Origin: Terricaulis silvestris
Lineage (GTDB): Bacteria > Pseudomonadota > Alphaproteobacteria > Caulobacterales > Aquidulcibacteraceae
Assembly (NCBI RefSeq): GCF_009792355.1
Contig: NZ_CP047045.1
Location: forward strand, 186,001 to 250,000
Direction of reading: 5' to 3'
DNA length: 64,000 nucleotides
The notes beneath the pieces are model-generated. The model made no database searches and had not been told where the DNA came from. It saw only the letters and a list, made by a program, of their open reading frames with translations. How positions within the stretch are numbered: the first letter of the stretch is position 1; each line of letters opens with the position of its first letter. A program made the translations under genes and the position numbers. Shown here in pieces: positions 42,458-51,815 of the stretch.

Positions 42458-45169
42458 ATGGCTGAAACCCAACAACGCTACACGCGCGCACGCCAAATCC
42501 TTCACTGGACGCTCGTGGCCTTGTTGATCGCGCAGGTTTGCGCCATCGCGCTTTTCAAAAACATGAGTTCGCTCGAAGCCGGCGCGGCCGTTCTCGCCGT
42601 TCATTTCGGCATCGGCGTCCTTGTGCTGCTTGTCGCTCTTGGCGGTGTGTTCGCGATGTCGCGCGCAGGCGGACGCCCCCACGGCGTGGGGACGCCGCGA
42701 CAGCAAATGCTGGCGCGCATCGCGCATGTGACCATGCTGGTTCTGGTTGCGGCACTCGCTGCAGCTGGGATCGCCACGGCCTGGGCCCGTGGAAACGCAA
42801 TTCCATTGGGTGCGTTTTCGCTGCCGCCTCCCTTTGAGGCGTCGGACGAGCTCGCTGAAACTCTGCTGGGCGCTCACCGTTTGCTCGGTTTCGCATTGGG
42901 CGCGCTCGTGACGGTGCATCTGGGCGCCGTCGTCCATCATTGGCGCGCGCATCGCTTGAACGTTCTAAAGCGCATGCTTCCTGGCGAGCATCCGAGCTTG
43001 TTCCGCAACTTGGTCCCGCTCTGGGCGCAGCTTTCCGTGGCCTTCGCCGCATTGCTTTTGGTTGTGGTCTTGGTGGGTTTTGCGGCGATCTCCTCGACTG
43101 GCCGAATGGCGGCGGAGGGCGAGCGCGCCTACGACGTTTCGTTTCTCTCCCTCTCACACGCACGCGCCGCCCAAAATGGCGTGAAGGATTTGCTGCTCGT
43201 TGAGGATGGTCCGGGCGCGCCGAGCGTGCGTGAAGCCTTGGACAACATTGCTTCCGATCTGGCGATTGCGATCGAGCGCGCTCCAGACGCGTCGAGCCGC
43301 GAGCATCTGGAAGACGTAGGCGCGCGGTTGGACGCGATGCGCGCGCGCGGCCTCGATCGCGGCGAGCTTGCCCGCATCGACGCCGAACTTGAGGACGAGG
43401 CAATGACTTTGACGGGCGCCTCGTTTGCGGCGCGCGCTCACATCTCCGCCGAAGCAGCGCGCCTTCACGATCTGCTCCTCATTTTGCTGGCGCCCGCGAT
43501 CCTTTTGGCGGGCCTCGCAGCGCTCATCGTCGGCGTCAACATATCGCGCCTCGTCAGCAGACTTCGAACGATGGTACGCGCGATCGGAACTGAAGAGGCC
43601 GACAGCGCAATCTCTGTTAGTGGCCAAGGTGAGTTCGCCGGCTTGATGCGCGAAGTACTGTTGAGCCGCGACGCGTTCGCCGCTCAACGCGCCCGTGCGG
43701 CGGTCCACATATTATTTGACAATGCGGAGGAGGGCTTCCTCACGGTGGACGCCGGCCTCACCGTCGGTCCCCAATACAGCGCCGCGTGCGAGGGAATTCT
43801 GGGCGAGCCCCCGGCGGGAAGATCCATTGTCGAATTGCTATGCGGCACATCGCCTGAAGCCGCCGAGGGCATACGCGCCACGATGGAGAGCGTGTTCAAG
43901 GGTTCGAGTGAATTCGCGCGCGACCTCAAGCTTGAGCTGTTGCCGAAAGAGTTCGAGCGAGGCGGCAAGTTCATCAGAGCAAACTACAAGTTCTTGACGC
44001 AAACTGGCGCGCTCATGCTCATTCTCACGGACGCAAGTGAGACGACGCTGTTGGCGCGAGAAGTCGAACGCGAACGCCGGCGTCTCGAGATGATTGTGTT
44101 GGGGTTCACCGAGGGAGAAGCATTCGCCGGCCTTGTGAATGAATATCGGCGCTTCCTCGATGTGGAGCTAAGCGAACTCATCGCGCGCGTCGATGAGGAT
44201 GCTATCCGCAGCGAGTTCGCGCGCAAGCTCCACACATTCAAGGGATTGCTTGCTCAGTTCAGTTTCCCGCTCAGTCCGGCGTGTATCCACGAGGTGGAGA
44301 CCCGACTTGCCGCGAACGCCTCGCTGTCCGCGGCGTCGGCCTCCGAATTGCTGGGACTGGATGGTTTGGAGGCCGTGTTTGAACAGGACTTGGCGAGCGT
44401 GAGCGATTTGCTGGGGCCTGGCTTCGATGCACCCGGCGGGCGCGTGCTTGTCCCGCAGCATCAGGTGCGTGCGATGGAGCAATTGGCGCGCGCCGCCCTC
44501 GCTGGCGCATCAGGCGCTGCATCCACGCCCATGAATCTGCTGCTGCGGACGCTCGCGAGCCTCGGAACATTCAACGCCAAATCCGCTCTTGGGCTTCACA
44601 GCCGTGGCGCGCCGGCATTGGCCATGCGGCTCGGAAAGGAATTGGAGCCCATCTTCGTTGAGGGTGACGATGTCCCGCTCTCGCCTGAGCGTTATGGCCC
44701 GTTCCTTCGTTCTCTTGTGCATGTCTTCCGCAACGCGGTTGACCACGGCATTGAGACGCCGGACGTGCGACTCGGCGCGGGAAAGCAATCCGCCGGATCC
44801 ATCCGATGCGTCGTTCACGACGGTGGCGATGTCCTCAAAATACATGTCGCAGATGACGGCGGAGGCATCGATCGCGCTGTACTTGTAGGCAAGCTCATCG
44901 CGAAGGGCGAAAACAAGACCGATGTGGAGCGGCTCGCGCTCTCCGAGTTGGTCTTTCGTGAAGGATTGTCTTCACGCGAAGCGGCCGACCACGTGTCGGG
45001 CCGCGGCGTAGGTTTGAGTGCCGTGAAGGCGGAGATGGATCGCATCGGCGGCACGATTGTGGTCGAGACAGAGCTGGGGCTCGGGACAGCGTTCACGTTC
45101 ATTTTGCCGCGCGAGTCCGAACTTCACGCGAAGGCGTGCGACCCGTCGTTTGAGAGCATGGCCGTATGA
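42458..45169 (+). CDS. Cytochrome b561 domain fused to a CheA-like histidine kinase
   Basis: A 903-aa protein from ATG 42458 (AGGAG upstream; GTG 42422 possible). Residues 1-175 are a cytochrome b561 domain: RYTRARQILHWTLVALLIAQV, four helices and further His residues (AVHFGIG, AHRLLGFALGALVTVHLGAVVHHW). Two more transmembrane helices (about 190-215 and 345-370) bracket a ~130-residue periplasmic helical segment. A PAS-like region follows, then an HPt domain with H592 (KLHTFKGLL), and a CheA-type ATPase with N759 (VFRNAVDHG), DDGGGID and SGRGVGLSAVK. No CheW-like P5 domain is seen. It likely autophosphorylates and signals to the nearby CheY-like protein; haem or redox input is an inference. 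Confidence 0.82.
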   Translation: MAETQQRYTRARQILHWTLVALLIAQVCAIALFKNMSSLEAGAAVLAVHFGIGVLVLLVALGGVFAMSRAGGRPHGVGTPRQQMLARIAHVTMLVLVAALAAAGIATAWARGNAIPLGAFSLPPPFEASDELAETLLGAHRLLGFALGALVTVHLGAVVHHWRAHRLNVLKRMLPGEHPSLFRNLVPLWAQLSVAFAALLLVVVLVGFAAISSTGRMAAEGERAYDVSFLSLSHARAAQNGVKDLLLVEDGPGAPSVREALDNIASDLAIAIERAPDASSREHLEDVGARLDAMRARGLDRGELARIDAELEDEAMTLTGASFAARAHISAEAARLHDLLLILLAPAILLAGLAALIVGVNISRLVSRLRTMVRAIGTEEADSAISVSGQGEFAGLMREVLLSRDAFAAQRARAAVHILFDNAEEGFLTVDAGLTVGPQYSAACEGILGEPPAGRSIVELLCGTSPEAAEGIRATMESVFKGSSEFARDLKLELLPKEFERGGKFIRANYKFLTQTGALMLILTDASETTLLAREVERERRRLEMIVLGFTEGEAFAGLVNEYRRFLDVELSELIARVDEDAIRSEFARKLHTFKGLLAQFSFPLSPACIHEVETRLAANASLSAASASELLGLDGLEAVFEQDLASVSDLLGPGFDAPGGRVLVPQHQVRAMEQLARAALAGASGAASTPMNLLLRTLASLGTFNAKSALGLHSRGAPALAMRLGKELEPIFVEGDDVPLSPERYGPFLRSLVHVFRNAVDHGIETPDVRLGAGKQSAGSIRCVVHDGGDVLKIHVADDGGGIDRAVLVGKLIAKGENKTDVERLALSELVFREGLSSREAADHVSGRGVGLSAVKAEMDRIGGTIVVETELGLGTAFTFILPRESELHAKACDPSFESMAV

Positions 45170-45201
45170 ACGCGCTCGTTAGAACTCCAACCTGAGCCCT
45201 A

Positions 45202-45345
45202 TGACGTGCACGCCCGCGTTGCGGAGAAATCAAGGCGGGGCTGATCTATCAGAGGACCGACAATATCCGAGCCGTTCAATTGCTGTTCGGACTGACAGAG
45301 CTCTCTTATCGGCACTCGATCGGCCCTTGGATGGATTGCCGGTGA
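45202..45345 (+). pseudogene. Fragment of a phage-type tyrosine recombinase
   Basis: The frame starting at 45232 reads KAGLIYQRTDNIRAVQLLFGLTEL, which matches the C-terminal catalytic stretch of a widespread tyrosine recombinase family (usual form KASLIYRRTKNLRAVQLLLGHTKLES). The active-site His of LLGHT is Leu. An LRRNQG piece in another frame lies just upstream, and a TGA follows at 45343. Only this tail remains, with frame breaks. Evidence of a past insertion beside the CheA-like gene. Confidence 0.6.
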
Positions 45346-45651
45346 AAACCGCCAGTTTGAGCCCAGTAATGGTTGTCCTGCAGGCGCTGTGCCGATCAGC
45401 GCTGACCGCGCCAACACGCGTGCGCTAATCACAAGGGGGTACCGTCGCCTCACGGCCTACTGCCTCTTGCGGAAGGTGACGAGGCTAGACCTAACCGGTC
45501 TGCCGAAGTCATTGTTTCATTTGCCGCACTTAGGCTCTGTGGAGAAATAGGCGGCGAAGTGCAGAGCGAAATGAAATGAAGGTCGCCAAGGCAACCTAAG
45601 ATTTACTCGCCTGAGTTGAGATGTATTCTTGCTTAGGAGGCGAGGCCTTCC
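45346..45651. other. Intergenic region upstream of the TonB receptor gene
   Basis: About 300 nt with no recognisable gene. AGGAGG at 45635-45640 is the ribosome site for the GTG start at 45652. No clear promoter motif chosen. Confidence 0.45.
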
Positions 45652-47646
45652 GTGATTCGATGGGGCTGCAGTTCGTTGGTCTTCACTGCAAGCGCCCTTC
45701 TTGGGGCGCAGGCGGCGCTGGCGGACGAGACCGTCGATCCCTTCGCGCTGACTCCTGAGCAATTGTTCAGCGCGGAAGTCATTTCGGTTTCGCGCTCCGC
45801 GGAAAGTGTCTGGGAGTCGCCCGCCGCTGTCTTTGTCATCACCGCGGCCGATATGGAGCGCGCGGGCGTGACATCGATACCTGAAGCGCTCCGCCTCGCC
45901 CCGGGTGTCCAGGTGGCGCGGATCAATACATCAGGCTGGGCCATCAGCGTGCGGGGCTTCAACTCCGCGCTCGCTAACAAGCTGCTTGTGCTCGTCGATG
46001 GGCGGGAGACTTACGATCCGCTGTTTTCGGGCGTCTATTGGGACGTGCAGGATACCGCGCTCGAGGACATCGACCGCATCGAAATCGTTCGCGGCCCGGG
46101 CGCTAGCCTCTGGGGCGCCAACGCCGTCAACGGCGTCATCAACATCATCACTAGGCGTGCGGAAGACACACAAGGTTGGCTTGCAAGCGTCGTGAGCGGC
46201 AATGCCGAAGAAGCGGGCGTCACGCTGCGCTATGGCGCCGGCGGCGATGCGGCGACGCAATGGCGCGTCTTTGGCAGGGCGTATGAACGCGGCGCGGGAG
46301 AAACGCCGTCAGGCGGTGATGACAACAGTGACTGGCGCGCTTGGCGCGGCGGCTTTCGCGTCGATTCCGAGATGAGCGCGGACGATCGTCTGACCGTGCA
46401 AGGCGATATCTATCAATCAGAAACTGGGCAATTACGTCTCGTATCGTCGCTGACGGCGCCTTTCACCGCGCTAGAGCGCGAGACCATCGAGGCAGAAGGC
46501 GCAAATCTCTTGGTGCGCTGGACTCATGAAACAGACAACGATGGCGTGTTGACGGTTCAGAGTTATTTGGATCTCACAGCGCGCGACCAACGCACCCTCT
46601 CCGATCGTCGCACAACCTTTGATCTCGATGTACAGTACGACTTTCCGTCTTTGGGGTCACACGAGATCATTGCGGGTGTTCGCTATCGATATAGCAGCGA
46701 TGATATAACTCCGACCGAGATCATCCGCTCTGAAACAACAACACATCGATCGGAATTGTTGAGCGCATTCGTCCAAGACCAAATCACGCTTGCACCGGCT
46801 TGGCGGCTAACGGTTGGATCGAAGTTCGATCAAAATGACTACACCGGCTTTGAAGTCCAGCCCAACGCACGCCTGCAATGGTCGGGAGAGCGGCAGATGG
46901 CGTGGGCGTCGGTTTCGCGCGCGCTACGGTCTCCCAGCGAACTTGACCGGGAGTTCGATATCTTGCTTGCGGCCGGTCCGCCTTTTCCAATGTCGACACT
47001 GCCGCTTACGATCGAGCTCTTGCCTAGTCCGGAGTTCGAGAGCGAAGAAGTCTTGACCTATGAACTCGGATACCGCCGCCAGATCACGCGGGCGCTTGCA
47101 ATGGATGTTGCGCTCTTTCACAGCGAATATGATGGTCTAGCGACGCTTACCCCGCTTGCGCCGCAGCTTGGCAGCGATCCGCCGCGCTTCATCCTTATTC
47201 CTATCGTGACCACGAACGACACGAGGGGAGAGGCCAATGGCGGTGAGGTCGTGCTTGACTGGCGCCTCAACGAAAGTCTCGGTTTGAGCTTCGCTTATAG
47301 CTCCCTCGACATCAGCCTTGACGGACCGCCGGGAGCGATCAACGCCGAATTGGCCGAAGGGCAGTCGCCGGCCAATCAGGCCAATCTTCGTCTGCAATGG
47401 GATGCGACTGATCGCTTGGCGGTCGACGCCGCAGTCTATTACGTCGACGAATTGCCTGCGCTTGCGATCGAAAGTTACGTGCGCGCCGATCTGCGCATCG
47501 GATATAGGCTAACAGATCGGCTTCAGTTGGATGTGATCGGACAGAATGTCTTTGACGACTGGCATCGCGAGTTCACGGCGCCTGGCGATGCAAATGCCGC
47601 CGCCATCGGCCGCAGCGTGTTCGGCAGGCTGACGTGGCGCCCTTGA
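45652..47646 (+). CDS. TonB-dependent outer-membrane receptor
   Basis: A 664-aa protein with an N-terminal signal peptide (SSLVFTASALLGAQAALA-D). The plug domain comprises ESVWESPAAVFVITAADMERAGVTSIPEALRLAPGVQVARI, VRGFNS, LLVLVDGRETYDPLFSGVYWDVQ and IEIVRGPGASLWGANAVNGVINIITR. A 22-strand-type barrel follows, ending GRSVFGRLTWRP. Substrate unknown. The GTG start is set by AGGAGG upstream. Its stop overlaps the YfiR-like gene start (TGATG), so it forms one operon with the YfiR protein, hybrid kinase and receiver. Confidence 0.93.
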   Translation: MIRWGCSSLVFTASALLGAQAALADETVDPFALTPEQLFSAEVISVSRSAESVWESPAAVFVITAADMERAGVTSIPEALRLAPGVQVARINTSGWAISVRGFNSALANKLLVLVDGRETYDPLFSGVYWDVQDTALEDIDRIEIVRGPGASLWGANAVNGVINIITRRAEDTQGWLASVVSGNAEEAGVTLRYGAGGDAATQWRVFGRAYERGAGETPSGGDDNSDWRAWRGGFRVDSEMSADDRLTVQGDIYQSETGQLRLVSSLTAPFTALERETIEAEGANLLVRWTHETDNDGVLTVQSYLDLTARDQRTLSDRRTTFDLDVQYDFPSLGSHEIIAGVRYRYSSDDITPTEIIRSETTTHRSELLSAFVQDQITLAPAWRLTVGSKFDQNDYTGFEVQPNARLQWSGERQMAWASVSRALRSPSELDREFDILLAAGPPFPMSTLPLTIELLPSPEFESEEVLTYELGYRRQITRALAMDVALFHSEYDGLATLTPLAPQLGSDPPRFILIPIVTTNDTRGEANGGEVVLDWRLNESLGLSFAYSSLDISLDGPPGAINAELAEGQSPANQANLRLQWDATDRLAVDAAVYYVDELPALAIESYVRADLRIGYRLTDRLQLDVIGQNVFDDWHREFTAPGDANAAAIGRSVFGRLTWRP

Positions 47647-48191
47647 TGCGCTGTCTATCGGCGCTTGCCGCGCTAGCGATCGTGGCGGTCTCAGCCGTCG
47701 GCGACGCGTGCGCGCAGCAAACGAGCGTCCGTCTCGCCGAACAGGACATCAAGGCGGGCCTGCTCTACAATTTCCTGCGGTACACCGAATGGCCGCAGCC
47801 GACGGCATCGGGTGCCGCGATGGTCGTTTGCATCTACGGGCGCGATCCGTTCAGCGGGCGCCTGGCATCCATGTCGGGCCGCACCGTCAATCAGCGGACG
47901 ATCGAGGTGCGCGTGCTCCGGGAAGCGGCGCAAGCTAACGCTTGCTCCTTGCTCTTCGTGAGTGCTGACGAACGCTCGAACTGGCCACGCCTCAGGTCAC
48001 AATTGGGCGAGCGCGGCGTGCTTACCGTTTCTGACTACGACGGCTTTGCCCGCTCTGGCGGGATGATCGAGTTCACTCGGATAAACAACCGTATCGGTGT
48101 GCGGGTCAACATCGAAGCAGCGGAAGCCGCCAACCTCTCAGTCCAGGACCGATTGCTGCGGTTGGCCCGCGTTGTGAGGACGGCGCCATGA
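47646..48191 (+). CDS. YfiR-family periplasmic protein (DUF4154)
   Basis: A 181-aa protein from ATG 47646. It has a signal peptide (about residues 1-24, ending DACAQ), then the family signature DIKAGLLYNFLRYTEWP, VCIYGRDPFSGRLASMSGRTVNQRTIEVRVL and ACSLLFVSADER, with VLTVSDYDGFARSGGMIEFTRINNRIGVRVNIEAAE. YfiR is known as a periplasmic inhibitor of a membrane diguanylate cyclase; in this operon the neighbour is a histidine kinase, so it may regulate that sensor. Overlaps the kinase start by 4 nt (ATGA). Confidence 0.88.
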   Translation: MRCLSALAALAIVAVSAVGDACAQQTSVRLAEQDIKAGLLYNFLRYTEWPQPTASGAAMVVCIYGRDPFSGRLASMSGRTVNQRTIEVRVLREAAQANACSLLFVSADERSNWPRLRSQLGERGVLTVSDYDGFARSGGMIEFTRINNRIGVRVNIEAAEAANLSVQDRLLRLARVVRTAP

Positions 48192-51100
48192 AAGCCGGCC
48201 TCGCGCTCATCAAAGCATGGAGCGCCCCCACGCTTTCAATCCGACACGTTCTGCTCCTCATCACCGCGGCGCTGACCCTGATGATCGCGTTCCTCGCGGC
48301 GCGCGATCTTTTGAGCAATGGCGAGCGGCTGAACCGCGCTCATGAACTGCGAGACGCCATCGCTGTCAGCGATCTGTTGTTCGACGCCACCGGCAAAATC
48401 TCAATTGAGCGCGACCTTGCTTTGTCGATGCTGCAAGCGAGTGACGCCGAAACGCTGGAGTCGTTGCAAGAGCCTCTGTCTGATAGCCGGCAGGCATCCG
48501 ACGCCGCGATCGCAACCGCTCTGGATGCGCTTCATCGGTTTCCAGGGTCTGATCTTCTGGCGCTTCAAGATCAGCTTCGTCAGCGCCGCGACGAAATCGT
48601 CGCCATGCGACCGACAATTGATGCGGCCCTGTCCGTGACGGCGAGTGGGCGCGACAGCGCGCTCGCTTCGCGTTGGGAGGCAACGTCTACGGCGCTGATG
48701 ACCGACGTTGAGAACCTCTGGCTTGGTTTCGTCCGCCCCTTTAGCAACGATGACGCGGTGTTGACGCAACATCTGCGCTACCGCCACATGCTGCGAACGA
48801 TCACGGACTATACCGGCCGGGAGCGTTCCATCATCGGCCAGCTTCTGTCGGAAAACGTGAACCCGTCTTTGGAACAGACCGCTGAGTTGCTGCGAGGCCA
48901 AGGCATGCTCGACCAGAGCTGGCGCTTAAGCCGGCTTATCGCCGACGAAAGCGGCCTCTATCCGGCGATCGCGGCCGAATACAATGACGCTGAGAGTCAT
49001 TACGCCACCCTTCACGACATGACGCGCGAGATGTTCTACGTGCAGGGCGCGCGGTATCGTGGCGTCTATCCGATCGGTCCAGACCTTTGGTTTGAACTAT
49101 CGAGTCAGGCGTCGGAATCCCTCGCCGCACTCAGGGATGCGTCACGCAACGCAACGCGCGCCTACTTGGATGACATGATCGCCAAGATCGAGCGCACGAT
49201 TTTTTTACAAGTGCTGATTTCATTGCTTGCGCTGGCTCTGTGCGGGGCTGGCTTCTGGCTCATCATGGCAAGAGCGATCCGTCCGATCGATCGCATCGTT
49301 GACGCACTCACGCGCGCGGTGCGAGGAGAGGCGGTCGACTTCGCCGGCGGCGCGCGACGCGACGACGAAATCGGTAAGCTGACGACAGTGCTGGACGCGT
49401 TCCAAGACAATCTGGAAGAGGTTCGCCGGACCGCCGATGAGTTGGATCAAACGGCCCGTGCACTTGAAGAAGAGGTGGTGGTGCGCCGCGGGGCCGAACA
49501 GCGGACCCATGAGCAGCTTGAGCGGCTGGCGCTTCTGCATCAGATCAGCCGCGCTATTGGCGAACGCCAGGATCTTGGCAGCATCTTCAAAGTCGCGGTC
49601 GGAAATGTGGAGGAACGGCTTCCCGCCGATTTCGTTTGCGTCTGCACCTATGAGCGCGCCGACAATTGTCTGAAAGTTGAGCGGCACGGCCAAGCCAGTG
49701 CAGCGCGTGCGATTGCCATGGCAATGACGGAAGGCGCTTTGGTCGCCATCGACGCCAATGGCCTTTCCCGATGCATGAGCGGACGCCTTGTTTACGAGTC
49801 CAACCTGACCGACCTGCCGTTTCCATTTCCCCAGCGTTTGGCCGAGGGTGGTCTCCGCTCCTTGGTGGCGGCGCCCCTGCAGGTCGAAAGTCAGGTGTTT
49901 GGCGCATTGATTGTGGCGCGCGCGCAGGCCGAGGCCTTCAGCAGCGGCGAATGTGAATTTCTGCGCCAACTGAGCGAGCACGTAGCGCTCGCCGCTCACC
50001 AAGCTCAGCTCAATGAGGCCCTGCAGCGGGCCTACGACGAATTGCGGCAAACCCAAGAGGTCGCAACTCAACAGGAGAGGCTTCGCGCGCTCGGCCAGAT
50101 GGCAAGCGGTATCGCTCACGACATCAACAACGCGCTTTCGCCGATCGCGCTTTATACCGAATCCTTGCTCAATACGGAACCTGGGTTGAGCAAGGTCGGC
50201 AGGGGTAAGCTTGAAGTCGTTCAGCGCGCCATCGACGACGCAGCGCGCACGATCGCCCGGATGAACGAATTCTACCGCAAGCGGGATGCGGCGCTTGAGT
50301 TGGCGCCGGTGCATACAAACGTTCTGGTAAAGCAGGTGATGGATCTGACCCAGGCGCGCTGGCGAGATATGCCTCAGGAGCGCGGCGACGTCGTTGAGAT
50401 GCGCACGGATTTGACCGCGGACATTCCCGCATTGCTCGGCGTTGAAAGCGAAATTCGCGAGGCGCTGACCAACCTTGTGTTCAACGCGATCGACGCACTG
50501 CCGCTCGGCGGCGCCGTGACGTTGCGAACGCGATCGACGACGGGACCAGATGGGTCAAGCGTCGATATTGAAGTGATTGACAACGGTCATGGCATGGATG
50601 AGGCGACCCGAAGCAAATGCCTGGAGCCTTTCTTCACCACCAAAGGCGAGCGCGGCACGGGTCTTGGGCTCGCCATGGTCTACGGGATGGTCCAGCGCCA
50701 TAGCGCCGGGATCGAGATCGATAGCGCGCCCGGGCAGGGGACGACGGTGCGTCTCAAGTTTCAAGCGGCGACGGCGAGCGCCGACCAGACCGGAGCGCCG
50801 ATTGCGCGCCCGCTGAAGCGGCTGCGGTTGCTCATCGTCGATGACGATCCAATCCTATTGCGTTCGCTTCGCGACGTGCTCGCGGCTGATGGCCATGCTG
50901 TCACCTCCGCCGCCGGCGGCGCGGCGGCATTGGAGATGATTGATGGCGCAGGGGGAGATGCGCGCGTGTTTGACGCGGTCATCACCGATCTTGGCATGCC
51001 TGGCGTCGATGGCCGGCGGGTCGCCGCCGCCGTCAAGCAAAAATCCGAAACGACGCCAGTCATTCTGCTTACCGGCTGGGGTGAACGCATGCGCGCCGAA

Positions 51101-51214
51101 GAAGAAACGCCGCCAAACGTCGATTCGATCGTCAGCAAGCCCCCAAAACTCGCCGAGCTGCGCGCGGTTCTCGCCGCGCATTGTAGCGCGAACGTCCAGA
51201 CCAGGAGCGCGTAA
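48188..51214 (+). CDS. Hybrid sensor histidine kinase (HAMP-GAF-HisKA-HATPase-REC)
   Basis: A 1008-aa inner-membrane protein. A transmembrane helix near residues 20-37 and another near 335-360 enclose a ~300-residue helical periplasmic sensor. HAMP follows (about 360-415), then a coiled linker, GAF (about 450-610), HisKA with H644 in GQMASGIAHDINNALSP and HATPase (NLVFNAIDALP, DNGHGMDE, GERGTGLGLAMVYG). A C-terminal receiver has D934 (VITDLGMPGVDG). It shares 1 nt with the following receiver gene. With the YfiR-like protein in the periplasm and a TonB receptor, the operon looks like an envelope-signal pathway; the signal is unknown. Confidence 0.92.
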   Translation: MKAGLALIKAWSAPTLSIRHVLLLITAALTLMIAFLAARDLLSNGERLNRAHELRDAIAVSDLLFDATGKISIERDLALSMLQASDAETLESLQEPLSDSRQASDAAIATALDALHRFPGSDLLALQDQLRQRRDEIVAMRPTIDAALSVTASGRDSALASRWEATSTALMTDVENLWLGFVRPFSNDDAVLTQHLRYRHMLRTITDYTGRERSIIGQLLSENVNPSLEQTAELLRGQGMLDQSWRLSRLIADESGLYPAIAAEYNDAESHYATLHDMTREMFYVQGARYRGVYPIGPDLWFELSSQASESLAALRDASRNATRAYLDDMIAKIERTIFLQVLISLLALALCGAGFWLIMARAIRPIDRIVDALTRAVRGEAVDFAGGARRDDEIGKLTTVLDAFQDNLEEVRRTADELDQTARALEEEVVVRRGAEQRTHEQLERLALLHQISRAIGERQDLGSIFKVAVGNVEERLPADFVCVCTYERADNCLKVERHGQASAARAIAMAMTEGALVAIDANGLSRCMSGRLVYESNLTDLPFPFPQRLAEGGLRSLVAAPLQVESQVFGALIVARAQAEAFSSGECEFLRQLSEHVALAAHQAQLNEALQRAYDELRQTQEVATQQERLRALGQMASGIAHDINNALSPIALYTESLLNTEPGLSKVGRGKLEVVQRAIDDAARTIARMNEFYRKRDAALELAPVHTNVLVKQVMDLTQARWRDMPQERGDVVEMRTDLTADIPALLGVESEIREALTNLVFNAIDALPLGGAVTLRTRSTTGPDGSSVDIEVIDNGHGMDEATRSKCLEPFFTTKGERGTGLGLAMVYGMVQRHSAGIEIDSAPGQGTTVRLKFQAATASADQTGAPIARPLKRLRLLIVDDDPILLRSLRDVLAADGHAVTSAAGGAAALEMIDGAGGDARVFDAVITDLGMPGVDGRRVAAAVKQKSETTPVILLTGWGERMRAEEETPPNVDSIVSKPPKLAELRAVLAAHCSANVQTRSA

Positions 51215-51588
51215 TGACGAAGGGCCGGATTTGTCTGATCGACGACGATAGCTTTATCCGCGATGCGCTTGCTCTAGGCCTAACCGACGGCGGCTATGAT
51301 GTTATGACAGCGCCAGGCGCGGCGGCCGGTCTCGACTTGGTTGCGCGCCAGGGCGCGGACGCGATCGTCACAGATCTCAACATGCCCGGCACAAGTGGCG
51401 CTCAACTCATCGCAGAGGCGAGGATCGCCTGGCCAGACATGCCTATCGTCGCGATATCCGGTGAGGTCGGGGCGAACGCCGCCACGCTTGCGCGCAGTTT
51501 CGGCGCTAACGCGTATTTGCAAAAGCCGTTCTCCGCACGCACTCTCATCATGCTCCTGGAAGAACTCAGATCGCAGAACCAGTCTTAG
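51214..51588 (+). CDS. Single-domain response regulator
   Basis: A 124-aa receiver with D10-D12 acidic cluster (CLIDDDSF), phospho-acceptor D54 (IVTDLNMPGTSG), S82 (VAISGE) and K104 (YLQKPF). It has no output domain, so it likely passes phosphate on or acts by binding. Start codon overlaps the hybrid kinase stop by one base (TAATG). The next 227 nt (51589-51815) hold nothing recognisable. Confidence 0.93.
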   Translation: MTKGRICLIDDDSFIRDALALGLTDGGYDVMTAPGAAAGLDLVARQGADAIVTDLNMPGTSGAQLIAEARIAWPDMPIVAISGEVGANAATLARSFGANAYLQKPFSARTLIMLLEELRSQNQS

Positions 51589-51815
51589 TCGGCGTTTTGG
51601 CTTAACGCCGTTAGCCATGCAATTGCTTGCGCTGGCTTTGTCCGCTGCGCGCAACAAAATCCACGCTCCAGCAGCGCGTTTGTCCCGCCACAAGATTGAT
51701 CCCCGACCTTCGGCATGGAGCGGATTACAAGCGGCGCTAGACCTTCAGACCATAACGAATTTAGCGCTGCGGCGCAGCGACACTGTGCGCGTGCTTCAAA
51801 AAAGGGCCCTTGCAC

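Noticed and set aside
42555-43403. 282-aa minus-strand open frame inside the CheA-like gene
   Set aside because: Arg/Pro-rich shadow of a GC-rich gene with no family pattern.
49220-50314. 364-aa minus-strand open frame inside the hybrid kinase gene
   Set aside because: Opposite a clearly conserved HAMP-GAF-HisKA region; no domain of its own.
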